DNA of 64,000 bases from Stenotrophomonas sp. 57 (GCF_030291075.1 NZ_CP127407.1:2292001-2356000); one strand, 5' to 3'. Counted from the stretch's first letter, positions 34,836 through 44,434 are shown. Made by a program: numbers and translations. The notes: generated from the letters alone by a model not told the origin.

Positions 34836-36638
34836 ATGGCGATACATAACGCCGTGCGCGCTAGCGTAGCCCCAGACAGCCGCCGCAAGCGCCCTCGCCA
34901 CCCAGCCCTGAAAAGCGCCATGGACGAAGCCGAACGACTGCTCGAAATCGAACGACTGCACCTGTTGGATACGCCGCCGGAGCCGGTGTTCGATGCCATC
35001 GCCGCCGCCGCCCGCGCCGCAACCGGCATGACCATGGGCCTGATCAGCGTGGTGGCCGAGGACCGCCAGTGGTTCAAGGCCAACATCGGCCTTGACGGCG
35101 TCAGCGAAACGGCCCGCGAAATTTCCTTCTGCAGCCATGCCATACGCCAGGACGAGCTGTTCGAGATACCCGATGCGCGCCAAGACCCACGCTTCTCCAC
35201 CAATCCGCTGGTGACGGATGGGCCGCGCATCCGCCACTACGCTGGCATCCCCCTGGGCTCGGCGCACGGCGCACGTATCGGCACGCTGTGCCTGCTCGAT
35301 CCGATGCCCGGCGTGCTGTCTCCGTCCCAGCGCGAGCTGATGGTGCACCTTGCCCGGGTCACCACCCAGGTGCTGGAGCAGCGCAGCACGCTGATGGCGC
35401 AAGTGGGTCAGGCCAAGGCGCTGCATCGTGAGCTGAAACGCAGCGAGGACTTCCTGGAGCGCACCAACCGTGCTGCCCGGGTGGGCGGCTGGGAGATGGA
35501 CCTGGTGACCAACGTAGTGCGCTGGACCCGCGAAACCAAGCAGTTGCACGGCGTGCGCAGCAACTTTGAACCGACGCTCGACACCGCGCTGTCGTTCTAT
35601 CGCGAGGACAGCCGCAACATCATCCGGGCAGCAGTGCAGCGTTGCATCGACGAAGGCACGTCCTGGGAGGTGCAGCTGCCAATGACCACCGCCGACGGGC
35701 GCGCGATCTGGACCCGGGTGGTCGGCAGCCGGCAACAGATCGACGGGCATCCGCGCCTGGTCGGGGCGATCCAGGACATCACGGACGAGCGAGCCGCGCT
35801 CGACGCGCTGGAAGCGAGCGAAACCCGCTACCGGCGACTGTTCCACTACAGCCTGGGCCTGATCTGCACCCACACGCTGGACGGGACATTGACCTCGGTG
35901 AATCCGGCGGCCGTGCAATCGCTGGGTTTCGAGGAAAGCCAGATGATCGGGCGCAGCCTGTGTGACCTGATGCCGCCGGGAAAACGCGATGGCTTCAAGG
36001 CCTACCTCGCTCGGATCCAGGCAAACCACACCGACGCTGGCGTGATCGAGCTGATCGCCGCGGACGGAACGCGCCACTACTGGGCGTATCACAACGTGCT
36101 CGACAACGAAGCCAGCCCGCCTTACGTGCTGGGACATGCTCAGGACGTCACCGCGCTGCGGATGCAGGAGCAGCTGCTGCGCGAAATGTCCTTCAAGGAT
36201 CCGCTCACGCAGTGCTACAACCGGCGTTACCTGCACCGGCTGGATGAACTGATTGACGAGCGCTGGGCCTGCGTGATGTTCGATCTGGACCATTTCAAGC
36301 ACATCAACGACACCCAGGGCCACAGGCGTGGCGACGCCGTCCTGGTCGACTTCGCCACGTTCCTGCGCTCACCGCTGGGCAAGGAGGAGACGGTGGTGCG
36401 ACTGGGCGGCGACGAATTCATGGTGGTACTGGTCGCGCCTGCGGACGGCCGGCTGAGCGAACTGGAGCATTGGTACCAGGACCACGCCGCGCTCTCGCCC
36501 AGCGCGTTCTCGATGGGTGCGGCCATCAATACGCCCGGCGAGCCGGTGGCCGACACCATCCAGAAAGCGGACAGCCGCCTGTACCGTACCCGCGCACGGG
36601 TACGCCGCGAGCGACGCGAAGACCCAGCCGCGCGTTGA
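34836..36638 (+). CDS. GAF-PAS-GGDEF diguanylate cyclase
   Basis: The 600-residue cytoplasmic protein has an N-terminal GAF domain (about 30-185, LHLLDTPPEPVFDAIAAAAR), two PAS domains (about 210-330 and 330-450) and a C-terminal GGDEF domain with an intact RLGGDEF signature (near 522-528). The usual inhibitory RxxD motif upstream of GGDEF is absent (GKEE instead), so product feedback is probably missing. No EAL domain follows. A second methionine (34920) is a possible start. Such proteins make cyclic di-GMP in response to a cue, and cyclic di-GMP-responsive activators such as the VpsR-like protein are candidates for its targets, which is speculation. Confidence 0.85.
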   Translation: MAIHNAVRASVAPDSRRKRPRHPALKSAMDEAERLLEIERLHLLDTPPEPVFDAIAAAARAATGMTMGLISVVAEDRQWFKANIGLDGVSETAREISFCSHAIRQDELFEIPDARQDPRFSTNPLVTDGPRIRHYAGIPLGSAHGARIGTLCLLDPMPGVLSPSQRELMVHLARVTTQVLEQRSTLMAQVGQAKALHRELKRSEDFLERTNRAARVGGWEMDLVTNVVRWTRETKQLHGVRSNFEPTLDTALSFYREDSRNIIRAAVQRCIDEGTSWEVQLPMTTADGRAIWTRVVGSRQQIDGHPRLVGAIQDITDERAALDALEASETRYRRLFHYSLGLICTHTLDGTLTSVNPAAVQSLGFEESQMIGRSLCDLMPPGKRDGFKAYLARIQANHTDAGVIELIAADGTRHYWAYHNVLDNEASPPYVLGHAQDVTALRMQEQLLREMSFKDPLTQCYNRRYLHRLDELIDERWACVMFDLDHFKHINDTQGHRRGDAVLVDFATFLRSPLGKEETVVRLGGDEFMVVLVAPADGRLSELEHWYQDHAALSPSAFSMGAAINTPGEPVADTIQKADSRLYRTRARVRRERREDPAAR

Positions 36639-37430
36639 TCACGCCCTTACCGTCACCCACGCCGGCGCGTGGTCGCTGGCCTTTGCCTGCAGGCGTACCC
36701 AGCGGTCGACGCCAGCGTCCTTCAGTCGCTCCGCCAGTACGGGGTTCAACAGCAGATGATCGATGCGCAACCCACGGTCGCGCTCGGCATGCTGGCGGAA
36801 ATAATCCCAGAAGGTGTAGATCGTGGCGTTGCCGTGCACCTTTCGCAACGCATCGGTCCAGCCCTGCGCCAGCAGCCGTTCAAAGGCCAGGCTCACCTCT
36901 GGCTGGAACAGCGCGTCGCGGCGCCAGGCCTTGGGGTCGTAGACGTCGGCTTCGGTGGGAATCACGTTGAAATCACCCAGCAGCAGCGCCGGATGCGGCA
37001 ACTCGACCAGGCTGCGCGCATGCCGGATCAGGCGCGCCATCCAGCGCAGCTTGTAGTCGAACTTGGGCCCGGGCTGCGGGTTGCCGTTGGGCAGATAGAG
37101 GGCACCCACGATCACCCCGTGCACCGCCGCCTCCAGATAGCGGCTCTGCGTGTCGCTGGGCTCGCCGGGCAATCGGCGGCGGCTCTCGACCGGCATGGCC
37201 CCCCGTGCCAGCAGCGCCACGCCGTTCCAGCGCCCCTCACCTTGCCAGAGCGCACCGTACCCAGCCTCCTCCAATGACGCAGCCGGAAACGCGGCGTCGG
37301 TCGCTTTCAGTTCCTGCAGGGCAACCACGTCCGGCGATTCCCTGTGCAGCCAGTCCAGCAGCTGTGGCAGGCGCGTGCCGATGCCGTTGACGTTGAACGT
37401 GGCAATGCGAAGCGTCTTGCGACGGGCCAT
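36639..37430 (-). CDS. xthA: Exonuclease III-type AP endonuclease
   Basis: The ATG at 37430 has a GAGGAGG ribosome site eight bases upstream, giving 263 residues. The endonuclease/exonuclease/phosphatase fold is complete: IATFNVNGIGTRLPQLLDWL, the metal Glu in VVALQELKATD, LLLGDFNVIPTEADVYDP, and the C-terminal DYFRQHAERDRGLRIDHLLL and KASDHAPAWVTV with the catalytic Asp and His. This is the XthA form that repairs abasic sites and removes 3' blocking groups. It converges on the GGDEF gene and is monocistronic. Confidence 0.92.
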   Translation of the reverse strand: MARRKTLRIATFNVNGIGTRLPQLLDWLHRESPDVVALQELKATDAAFPAASLEEAGYGALWQGEGRWNGVALLARGAMPVESRRRLPGEPSDTQSRYLEAAVHGVIVGALYLPNGNPQPGPKFDYKLRWMARLIRHARSLVELPHPALLLGDFNVIPTEADVYDPKAWRRDALFQPEVSLAFERLLAQGWTDALRKVHGNATIYTFWDYFRQHAERDRGLRIDHLLLNPVLAERLKDAGVDRWVRLQAKASDHAPAWVTVRA

Positions 37431-37713
37431 GCAGGAAGCCTCCTCGGCGCCGGGAATGAGCATTCACTGTGCGCGTCCGCGCATGCAGAGTCCGTGGATG
37501 CCATGTCACGGCAGGGTGCCATCCGTTTCACGAACCGATGCCACGCGCGACAGCAGGCTGGTCATCCTTGGACAGTGACGGAGAAGCCCCATGGCGGTGC
37601 GTCCGCTGCGCGCCATCTACCAGATCGACCCCTACCTGTTCCGCGACAGCGACGCGCACGGATGCTGCGTGACCGGCAGATGCCCACCGTGGTGGGCGCA
37701 GTTGCGCTCGGCC

Positions 37714-38802
37714 CTACAGGAAATCGGACATGCGTTGCAGCTCATCGTCCAGCGCGCCACGAAACACCTTGTCACGGACCAGTGACTTGCCGGCGTAGCC
37801 GACGTTCGATGCCAGTGCGCCGTCGCGCACGCTGAGATTGGCCCAGCCCACCACCTGATCGTGCCACAGCATCGGCAGCGCATAGTAGCCATACTGGCGC
37901 TTGGGCGCAGGCGTGTAGGCCTCGAACTTGTACACCCAGCCCCACAGCAGCTCGAAGCGGCGGCGGTCCCACACCACCGGGTCGAACGGGGCCAGCAGGC
38001 GCACCTGTTCGTCCGGTGCATGGCGGCGCGAACGCGGATTCTCATCCGCCGGCCAGTACCAGGTGGTGCCCTCCAGCGTGCAGCTGGCCAGTTGTTGCTT
38101 GGCCAACGCCAACGCCTGCCGGGTCTGCTCGGTCAGATGCGGAGCACCATAGCCCAGCAGGCGCACCAGATAGGTCAGGCTGGCCGAGGGCAGCGGCGCA
38201 TACTTGCGCACCACCAGGTCGATCAGGGCGGCGGCCCGTTCAACCTGCGCCTGCTCGCTGGCGTCCGGCTCGGCGTGCTCGGCCACTGCATAGATGCGGG
38301 TGCCACTGTCGCGCCGCTGCACCCGCAGCAGGCCACGGTAGTGCATGCCGTCAAGCAGATGCGTGCTTGCGTTGCTGGTGCCGCCCCAGTAATTGGTCAC
38401 CCGCCCATGCGCGAACGCCTGGTCCACCTCACGCGGGTGCACGGTGCCGCGCTCGTGCACGAAGGCCAGCACGTCGGCCGCGCGGCGATGGGTCTCGGCG
38501 TCCCATTCGCGCTTGGACACGCGCGGGTGCATCAGTGCCAAATGCTCGCACGGCAGGAAACCGTAGTTCACCAGGCAATCCTCTTCCACCGGCAGGCGGG
38601 TATACCGGCGCTCAAGATCACCTGCGCGGTAGTCCTTCACCCGGTGGCGCAGGGTCAGGTCCTGTGCTCGCGCCGGTGCCCTGATCGGGTCGGCCTGCAC
38701 GAAGCCCAGCCGTCGTATCGCGGTCAGCAGCGTAGTCGGCTTGAACAGGGTGCGCGCCACCGCGTAGCGGCGAAGATCATCGAGAGTAGGCGTGGCAGGC
38801 AT
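37714..38802 (-). CDS. AlkX/YcaQ-type winged-helix DNA glycosylase
   Basis: The 362-residue protein contains the winged-helix repeats of the HTH_42 (DUF1006) family. Near residue 36 it has FVQADPIRAPARAQDL, the Q-x-D active-site motif that separates AlkX/YcaQ-type enzymes, which unhook interstrand crosslinks, from AlkZ. PFDPVVWDRRRFELLWGWVY and LPMLWHDQVVGWANLSV are conserved in the family. The Xanthomonadaceae version is unstudied as far as I know. It is transcribed toward exonuclease III but is separated from it by 280 bp with hairpin sequence at 37682-37697 (CCCACCGTGGTGGG). Confidence 0.82.
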   Translation of the reverse strand: MPATPTLDDLRRYAVARTLFKPTTLLTAIRRLGFVQADPIRAPARAQDLTLRHRVKDYRAGDLERRYTRLPVEEDCLVNYGFLPCEHLALMHPRVSKREWDAETHRRAADVLAFVHERGTVHPREVDQAFAHGRVTNYWGGTSNASTHLLDGMHYRGLLRVQRRDSGTRIYAVAEHAEPDASEQAQVERAAALIDLVVRKYAPLPSASLTYLVRLLGYGAPHLTEQTRQALALAKQQLASCTLEGTTWYWPADENPRSRRHAPDEQVRLLAPFDPVVWDRRRFELLWGWVYKFEAYTPAPKRQYGYYALPMLWHDQVVGWANLSVRDGALASNVGYAGKSLVRDKVFRGALDDELQRMSDFL

Positions 38803-38839
38803 GGCCGCATTGTATTCTCGACACCACGCGATCCGTCCA

Positions 38840-38862
38840 GTAGAGCCAGGCCATGCCTGGCT
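38840..38862. repeat. SMAG/REP-like palindrome (single)
   Basis: GTAGAG at 38840 is followed by AGCCAGGCCATGCCTGGCT (8-bp arms, CAT loop). The GTAG start and stem-loop are typical of the SMAG elements described in S. maltophilia. Located between AlkX and TetR genes. Confidence 0.6.
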
Positions 38863-38906
38863 GGCATCAGGGTGAACGGCCAGGATCGTCCACGCATCGC
38901 ATGCAT

Positions 38907-39491
38907 CTACCGAAGCCGCGATACCTCCAGCGAACCGATCACCAGCGCCCGCATGCCCTGCTTGAACTCGGTGATCACCTGTCCTTCCTCATCGTCCGCA
39001 ATCGCATAGATCGTATCGGCGCCGGCGATGCAATAGAACGCGATCGTGGCCAGCAGCCAGCGCGCCTTGTCCACCGGCAGGCCGAACACATCAGCCACGT
39101 GTGCCTGGTGCGAGGCGATCTTTTCCAGCATCGGCGCGGTCGCCACCGTGCGCCGCAACAGGTACGGTGGCAGCCCGGGATGTGCCTTCACCACCTCGCA
39201 CAGTGACTCCACGAACCGCATCAGGTAGGCCTCCAGCCCACCCGGTGCGTCGACCGACGCGCGCGGAATCTGCCAGCGCTGGAACACCGCCTCGGCCACC
39301 AGGCGTTTCAACGCCTCCAGGTTGGCCACGCGCTTGTACAGCGCCGCCTGGGTCACCGCCAGTTCGGCGGCCACGTTGGCCATGGTCAGGTTGGGCAGGC
39401 CCAGGCGGATGCCGATGTCGGCCAGGCGCTCCGGGGTGATGGTGGGTGGGCGGCCACGGGTCGGCGCCGTTGGATCGGGGTGCGTGCTCAT
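38907..39491 (-). CDS. TetR-family regulator
   Basis: The 194-residue protein has an N-terminal HTH (TITPERLADIGIRLGLPNLT, then VAAELAVTQAALYKRVANLE), which is TetR-like but with an unusual short first helix, and a helical ligand domain with the pattern of TetR_C. It is divergent from a TonB receptor gene, and a candidate palindrome at 39542-39563 lies between them. Ligand and target are unknown; control of receptor expression is the simplest inference. Confidence 0.8.
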   Translation of the reverse strand: MSTHPDPTAPTRGRPPTITPERLADIGIRLGLPNLTMANVAAELAVTQAALYKRVANLEALKRLVAEAVFQRWQIPRASVDAPGGLEAYLMRFVESLCEVVKAHPGLPPYLLRRTVATAPMLEKIASHQAHVADVFGLPVDKARWLLATIAFYCIAGADTIYAIADDEEGQVITEFKQGMRALVIGSLEVSRLR

Positions 39492-39541
39492 ACCCTGCTG
39501 AGGGTGCCAGCAAAGGGACCCTCTTGTCCGCTTCGATTGAT

Positions 39542-39563
39542 TTAGTTTAATTTACTCAACTAA
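39542..39563. promoter_or_regulatory. Candidate TetR operator
   Basis: TTAGTT-N10-AACTAA forms an AT-rich 22-bp inverted repeat in the 230-bp divergent region between the TetR and TonB receptor genes. Arms are only 6 bp, so support is moderate. Confidence 0.35.
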
Positions 39564-39720
39564 TTCGGAATGCGTCCAGCACGCTGCCCGTAGTCGAGCC
39601 CATGGCTCACCTTCCGCCAGGTCCCCACCCAGCCAACAACCCTGCGCTGCGCCCTCTCCCCGTGCTTGCCGTCGGCAGCGCGCCAGGCGCGCTCGCGCCT
39701 GCGATTCACAGGAATCTGGC

Positions 39721-41916
39721 ATGACCGTGTACAACTTCTCTTCTCTGCAGCATCGCGCTGCCGCCGCATCTTCCGGCCTGATGCATCCACCAGGCATCGC
39801 CCGGCGCTACCGGATGTCGGCCCTCGCGCTAGGGCTGCTGGCCTCGTTTGCCGCGCTGGCCGACTCCGCGCCGTCCACCCTGCCCTCGGTGCAGGTGCAG
39901 GAACAGCGCCGGGTCACTGCAGACTATGCGGGCGGGCAAGTGGCCGCTGGCAGCCGCGTCGGCCTGCTCGGCGACAAGGACTTCATGGACACGCCGTTCA
40001 ATACGGTCAGCTACACCGAGTCCTTCATCCGCGACCGCCAGGCCAAGGACCTCACCGACGTCATCGCCGCCACCGACCCCACGGTGTTCAGCAACGGCGT
40101 CACCGGTTCGTGGAGCGAGAACTACGCGATCCGAGGCTTTGCCTCCAACACCAGCGATACCACCTTCAATGGCCTCAGCGGCATGGCGCCGTACTACCGC
40201 ACTTCGCCGGAAATGTTCGAACGCATCGAGGTGCTGAAGGGCCCCTCCGCGCTGCTCAACGGCATGCCGCCGGGCGGCTCGGTCGGTGGCAGCGTCAACC
40301 TGGTCCCCAAGCGTGCCGGCGATCAACCGCTGCTGCGGGTCAGTGCCAACTTCGCCTCCGATGCGCAGTTTGGCGCCCATGTGGATGCGGGGCGTCGCCT
40401 GGGCGCGGACAAGCAGTTCGGCATCCGCTTCAACGGCGCGTACCGTGATGGTGATGGCGCGGTCGGCAAGCAGAGCAAGAAGGTGCAGCTCGGCGCACTG
40501 GCAGTGGACTGGCGCGGCGAACGTGCGCGGCTGTCGGCCGATCTGTACAGCGCCGATGACCGCGTGGACGGCCCGGCACGCGGCGTCGGTCTGGCACCGG
40601 GCGTGGCCATTCCGCGGCCGCCGCGTGGCGATACGCTGATCAACCCGGACTGGGCCTACGTGGACAGCCAGGACAAGGGCGTGATGCTGCGGGGCGAGGT
40701 GGACATCAATGACACCCTGATGGCCCACCTGGCATACGGCATCAGCAGGACCGACTACCGCTACAATGGTTCGATCAGCGCTCAGATCCTCAATCCAGCC
40801 GCCGACTTCACCACAGTGATCGGCCAGCTCGCCTTCGATATCAGGAAGCAGTCCGCAGATGCCGGCCTGCGCGGCTCGTTCCACACCGGCAGCGTCAGCC
40901 ATCAGTGGGCCGCCAACGTGACCCACTACCAGCACACCCAGAACGATTACGGCCGCCGCAGCGTGCCGGGCTGGGACTGGACCACCAATCTGTACAACCC
41001 GGCATGGGGCCCGGCGGCACCGTTCGTAGCGCCGCACATCTCGCACACCGAGCTGCGGCTGGACAGCCTCGGTTTCGCCGACACCCTCGCCTTCGCCGAT
41101 GACCGCGTGCTGCTGACGCTGGGCGTGCGCCGTCAGCAGGTGGTCAGTGAGACCTTCAATGTCGCCAGCGGTGCGCGCACCTCGCGCTACGACGAGAGCG
41201 CTAACACGCCGGCAGCGGCGCTGCTGGTGAAGGCCACCGGAAGGGTCTCCATCTACACCAACTACATCGAAGGCCTCAGCCAGGGCGCCACCGCGCCGAT
41301 GACCGCTGCCAATGCCGGTGATGTGTTCGCACCGTTCCGCACCAGGCAGAAGGAGCTGGGCCTGAAGCTGGACCTCGGCAGCTTCGCGCACACCTTCAGT
41401 GTGTATGAAATCAAGCGACCGAGCAGCTATACCGACCCGGTCACGAATATCTTCTCGTTCGGTGGCGAGCAACGAAATCGCGGCGTGGAATTGGGCTTCT
41501 TCGGCACGCCACTGGATGGCGTGCGCCTGCTCGGTGGCGTGGCCTACGTGCAGCCGAAACTGACCCGCACGGCCGGTGGCGTGAATGAGGGACGCATCGC
41601 CACCGCCGTAGCGCAACGGCAGGCCAAGCTGGGGGTGGAATGGGATGTACCGACCTTGCAGGGCCTGACCTTGACCGGCAATGCCACGGCGATGTCGAAG
41701 CAGTACATAAGTGCCGACAATAGCCTGTCGGTGCCGGGCCGCACGTTGTTCGATGTCGGGGCGCGCTACAGCACCACCGTGGCGGGTCGACCGCTTGCGC
41801 TGAGAGCCAGTGTGAACAACGTGACCAACAAGGTGTATTGGGGCATGCCGTTGTTGTCGAGCCTGGCGCTGGGTGCACCGAGGACGGTGCTGGTGTCGGC
41901 GACGATGGACTTCTGA
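39721..41916 (+). CDS. TonB-dependent siderophore receptor
   Basis: The 731-residue receptor has a long N-terminal extension and signal peptide (ALALGLLASFAALA), a plug with ENYAIRGFASNTSDTTFNGL and VLKGPSALLNGMPPGGSVGG, and a barrel ending in the aromatic terminus LVSATMDF. The TonB box is probably near LPSVQVQEQ. The plug matches the siderophore-receptor subfamily. No FecIR genes adjoin it, and a TetR gene is divergent, an unusual arrangement for Fe uptake. Fur control cannot be shown from sequence. Confidence 0.87.
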   Translation: MTVYNFSSLQHRAAAASSGLMHPPGIARRYRMSALALGLLASFAALADSAPSTLPSVQVQEQRRVTADYAGGQVAAGSRVGLLGDKDFMDTPFNTVSYTESFIRDRQAKDLTDVIAATDPTVFSNGVTGSWSENYAIRGFASNTSDTTFNGLSGMAPYYRTSPEMFERIEVLKGPSALLNGMPPGGSVGGSVNLVPKRAGDQPLLRVSANFASDAQFGAHVDAGRRLGADKQFGIRFNGAYRDGDGAVGKQSKKVQLGALAVDWRGERARLSADLYSADDRVDGPARGVGLAPGVAIPRPPRGDTLINPDWAYVDSQDKGVMLRGEVDINDTLMAHLAYGISRTDYRYNGSISAQILNPAADFTTVIGQLAFDIRKQSADAGLRGSFHTGSVSHQWAANVTHYQHTQNDYGRRSVPGWDWTTNLYNPAWGPAAPFVAPHISHTELRLDSLGFADTLAFADDRVLLTLGVRRQQVVSETFNVASGARTSRYDESANTPAAALLVKATGRVSIYTNYIEGLSQGATAPMTAANAGDVFAPFRTRQKELGLKLDLGSFAHTFSVYEIKRPSSYTDPVTNIFSFGGEQRNRGVELGFFGTPLDGVRLLGGVAYVQPKLTRTAGGVNEGRIATAVAQRQAKLGVEWDVPTLQGLTLTGNATAMSKQYISADNSLSVPGRTLFDVGARYSTTVAGRPLALRASVNNVTNKVYWGMPLLSSLALGAPRTVLVSATMDF

Positions 41917-41949
41917 GGCAGGCTCCTCCACGCCAGACATGCATCACCT

Positions 41950-42075
41950 GTAGAGCCGAGCCATGCTCGGCTCGCTTTGCCGGTCACGCATGGCGTGGAT
42001 TTCCCAGAACGTGTAGAGCCGAGCCATGCTCGGCTCCGGTTCGCCCGCTGAGTCGGGCATGGCTCGACTCTACAC
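41950..42075. repeat. SMAG/REP-like element cluster (three copies)
   Basis: GTAG begins elements at 41950 and 42013, both with GAGCCGAGC-CAT-GCTCGGCTC stems. A third is inverted, ending at 42075. The pair 42011-42029 and 42057-42075 forms an inverted repeat with 18 of 19 positions complementary. The cluster lies between the receptor and the TraX gene, which converge, so it could act as a two-way terminator. Confidence 0.75.
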
Positions 42076-42166
42076 ACGCCGATGGCGGCATGCTTCACCC
42101 CCACCTGCGACGCGCATTCCTTGACCGCATCCGGCATTCAAGACACTCGACATGCCAGTTCCGACA

Positions 42167-42832
42167 TTACACAAGCAGATGGGCAACCAACGCCAGCACC
42201 GCCAGATGCCCCACGTAATACCCGTAGAACGCCCACCGCCAGCGCGGCAGCTGCCACGGCACCCGCGCCGCCAGCAGCACTACCGGAATGGCCAGCAGTG
42301 CCCAGCCGTTGTGGTTGGCCCAGCACACCGCTGCAAGCGCAACCAGCAACAGCCACCACGCCCGGTGCCGGAACGCGATCCAGGCCAGCAGCACGCTGCC
42401 AACCCCGGCCCACTGATAGTCCACGAACATAGGCAGCACGCCGGCAGCCAGCAACAGCTGCACCGGCCGATTGTTCGCCAGCGCATGTACGGCTACTGCT
42501 GCAAATGTAAAGGTGAGCAGGATGTTGAGCGGCAGCCAGGAACCAAACGCGAATGCGTGCAATGGCTGTGCGATCAGCCCCCACAGCGCGAGCCGGCGCA
42601 TCGACTTGCGCAGGTCGGCCCCGGGCTGGGCGAGATTGCAGGCCATCACCAGCGCGAACAGCGGGAAGGCGATGCGCCCCAGTTCGCTGACCACCGGCAC
42701 GTAGCCGCCGAAGACCACCTTGGCCACGTGGTCACCCGTCATGGCCAGCAGTGCGATCCACTTCAGCAGCTCACGCGCGCCGCTGCGGAGGGTGAAGTTG
42801 AAGGTTGACGTCCCGGTCGTGGTCGCTTGCAT
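42167..42832 (-). CDS. TraX-family membrane protein
   Basis: The 221-residue protein has seven or eight hydrophobic helices and begins with ELLKWIALLAMTGDHVAKVV, which carries the Asp-His pair conserved in TraX-type proteins. TraX acetylates F-pilin, but relatives like this one occur widely without conjugation genes, so its substrate is unknown. No conjugation genes are near. Its neighbours, a siderophore receptor and proline iminopeptidase, give no functional hint. Confidence 0.75.
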   Translation of the reverse strand: MQATTTGTSTFNFTLRSGARELLKWIALLAMTGDHVAKVVFGGYVPVVSELGRIAFPLFALVMACNLAQPGADLRKSMRRLALWGLIAQPLHAFAFGSWLPLNILLTFTFAAVAVHALANNRPVQLLLAAGVLPMFVDYQWAGVGSVLLAWIAFRHRAWWLLLVALAAVCWANHNGWALLAIPVVLLAARVPWQLPRWRWAFYGYYVGHLAVLALVAHLLV

Positions 42833-42946
42833 CGCGGAAGCTTATGCGCATCGGCCAGCCCATTTCCAGCGCCGCGCAGGAGCACGACGCTGCAGGCAGC
42901 AGGCGGGGGCGCTATGCTGGCCGCCCCTGCTTGTGAGACGTCCGCC

Positions 42947-43894
42947 GTGCGAACCCTATACCCCGCCATCGAGCCGTACCGCGAGTTCACCCTGAAGGTG
43001 AGCGATCTGCACACGCTGCACATCGAAGAGTGCGGCACGCCAGAGGGCATTCCGGTGGTGTACCTGCACGGCGGCCCGGGTGCTGGCATCTCGCCCACCC
43101 ACCGCCGCTTCTTCGATCCGGCGCGGTACCGCATCGTGCTGATCGACCAGCGCGGCAGCGGCCGCTCCACACCGTTCGGCGAACTGCGCGACAACACCAC
43201 GCAGGATCTGGTGGCCGATATCGAGAAGGTGCGTGAGCACCTGGGCATCGAGCGTTGGCTGGTCTACGGCGGCTCATGGGGTTCGACGTTGTCGCTGGCC
43301 TATGCGCAAGCGCATCCCGAACGCGCCACCGGCCTGATCGTGCGTGGCGTGTTCCTCGGCCGCGAGATCGAGAACCGCTGGTTCGCCGAGGCCAACGGCG
43401 GTGCGCGCTGGATCTTCCCGGAACGCTGGGAACGCTATGAGGCCTACATACCGGAAGCCGAGCGTGGCGACATGATCGCGGCCTACTGGACGCGCATGGA
43501 TGGCCCGGATGAAGCGACCCGCATCGAAGCCGCGCAGGCTTGGCTGGGCTGGGAAGACAACGCCGCCACCCTGCAGCACGACGTGGATGCGCAATCCACC
43601 GACGACCCGCTGGACACATTGGCAAAGGCCCGCATTGAAGCGCATTACTTCCGCAACAGCATCTTCCTGGAGCCGGACCAGCTGCTGCGCGATATCGATC
43701 GCATCCGACACCTGCCCTGCGTGATCGTGCAGGGGCGCTACGACATCATCTGCCCGCCGCGCAGTGCGTGGGATCTGGCCAAGGCCTGGCCGGAAGCCCG
43801 GCTGGAGATGGTGACCTCCGGCCACAGCGCGAACGAGCCGGCCACGGTGGATGCGCTGGTGCGGGCGACGGACGCCTTTGCCGACCGTTTCTGA
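42947..43894 (+). CDS. pip: Proline iminopeptidase
   Basis: The GTG at 42947 gives 315 residues, the usual length in Xanthomonas; an ATG at 42914 would add 11 residues. The alpha/beta hydrolase shows HGGPGAG, the oxyanion motif DQRGSGRS, the nucleophile GGSWGSTLS, and the C-terminal Asp and His (RYDIICPP, TSGHSANEP). The sequence PAIEPYREFTLKVSDLHTL is typical of the start. It removes N-terminal proline from peptides in the cytoplasm. A TATGCT -10-like element lies at 42913-42918. Confidence 0.92.
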   Translation: MRTLYPAIEPYREFTLKVSDLHTLHIEECGTPEGIPVVYLHGGPGAGISPTHRRFFDPARYRIVLIDQRGSGRSTPFGELRDNTTQDLVADIEKVREHLGIERWLVYGGSWGSTLSLAYAQAHPERATGLIVRGVFLGREIENRWFAEANGGARWIFPERWERYEAYIPEAERGDMIAAYWTRMDGPDEATRIEAAQAWLGWEDNAATLQHDVDAQSTDDPLDTLAKARIEAHYFRNSIFLEPDQLLRDIDRIRHLPCVIVQGRYDIICPPRSAWDLAKAWPEARLEMVTSGHSANEPATVDALVRATDAFADRF

Positions 43895-43899
43895 GCAGA

Positions 43900-43928
43900 T
43901 GGTGGTGCCGGCCGCTGGCCGGCATCCC
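43900..43928. repeat. REP-like palindrome after pip
   Basis: GTGCCGGCCGCTGGCCGGCA is a GC-rich palindrome (TGCCGGCC/GGCCGGCA) just after the pip stop, similar to sequences at 32108-32126 and 48583-48599. The 172 bp following it to 44100 contain no gene. Confidence 0.4.
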
Positions 43929-44100
43929 ACCGTTCGAGGGTAGCGTCGACTCCGCGCAATCGCTGCTGTGCGGCCAGGTGAATGGCGACCCACCGGCAAC
44001 GGTCCACGGCCCCATTCTTCGCAGCCCGCTTACAGCTCCGCGCAGAAGATCCGGCGGTGACCACCGCACCGGTGGTTCGCCCTTTCCCAAGGAGCACGCC

Positions 44101-44400
44101 ATGACCGGTTATCGCTGCCTTCCCATCGCTCTCTCGCTATCTGCGGGCCTGCTGCTGGGCGCCTGTTCCAATCCGCAGGAGGCCAGCAAGGCCACCGCCG
44201 CCGAGGACGTGACAGAAGTAAGGCTCATCCCTGCCTACGAATCGCTGGACAAGGACAAGGACGGCATCGTCACGCTGGCCGAGGTGGATGCCGTGGCACC
44301 AGACTGGGCCGAACGACTGCACGCCTGCGACACCGACCGCAACAAGACGCTGAGCCGCGGCGAGTACGACGTATGCAAGCAGACCAGCGCTTCGCATTGA
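44101..44400 (+). CDS. EF-hand lipoprotein
   Basis: The ATG at 44101 has AAGGAG upstream. The 99-residue product has a lipoprotein signal (LLLGAC), an EF-hand-type loop DKDKDGIVTLAEVD, and a second DTDRNKTLSRGEYD. Both have the Asp-x-Asp-x-Gly/Asn spacing and the closing Glu expected for calcium binding, so this resembles calcium-binding EF-hand proteins of the outer membrane or periplasm. Function unknown. Confidence 0.78.
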   Translation: MTGYRCLPIALSLSAGLLLGACSNPQEASKATAAEDVTEVRLIPAYESLDKDKDGIVTLAEVDAVAPDWAERLHACDTDRNKTLSRGEYDVCKQTSASH

Positions 44401-44434
44401 TCCATCATTGAGCCCTCGACTGGCGCTGCGCATG

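Noticed and set aside
37591..37785. Small plus-strand frame (64 codons) between exonuclease III and AlkX genes
   Set aside because: Its start lacks a good ribosome site, half of it overlaps the AlkX 3' end, and it crosses a palindrome (CCCACCGTGGTGGG). No family recognised.
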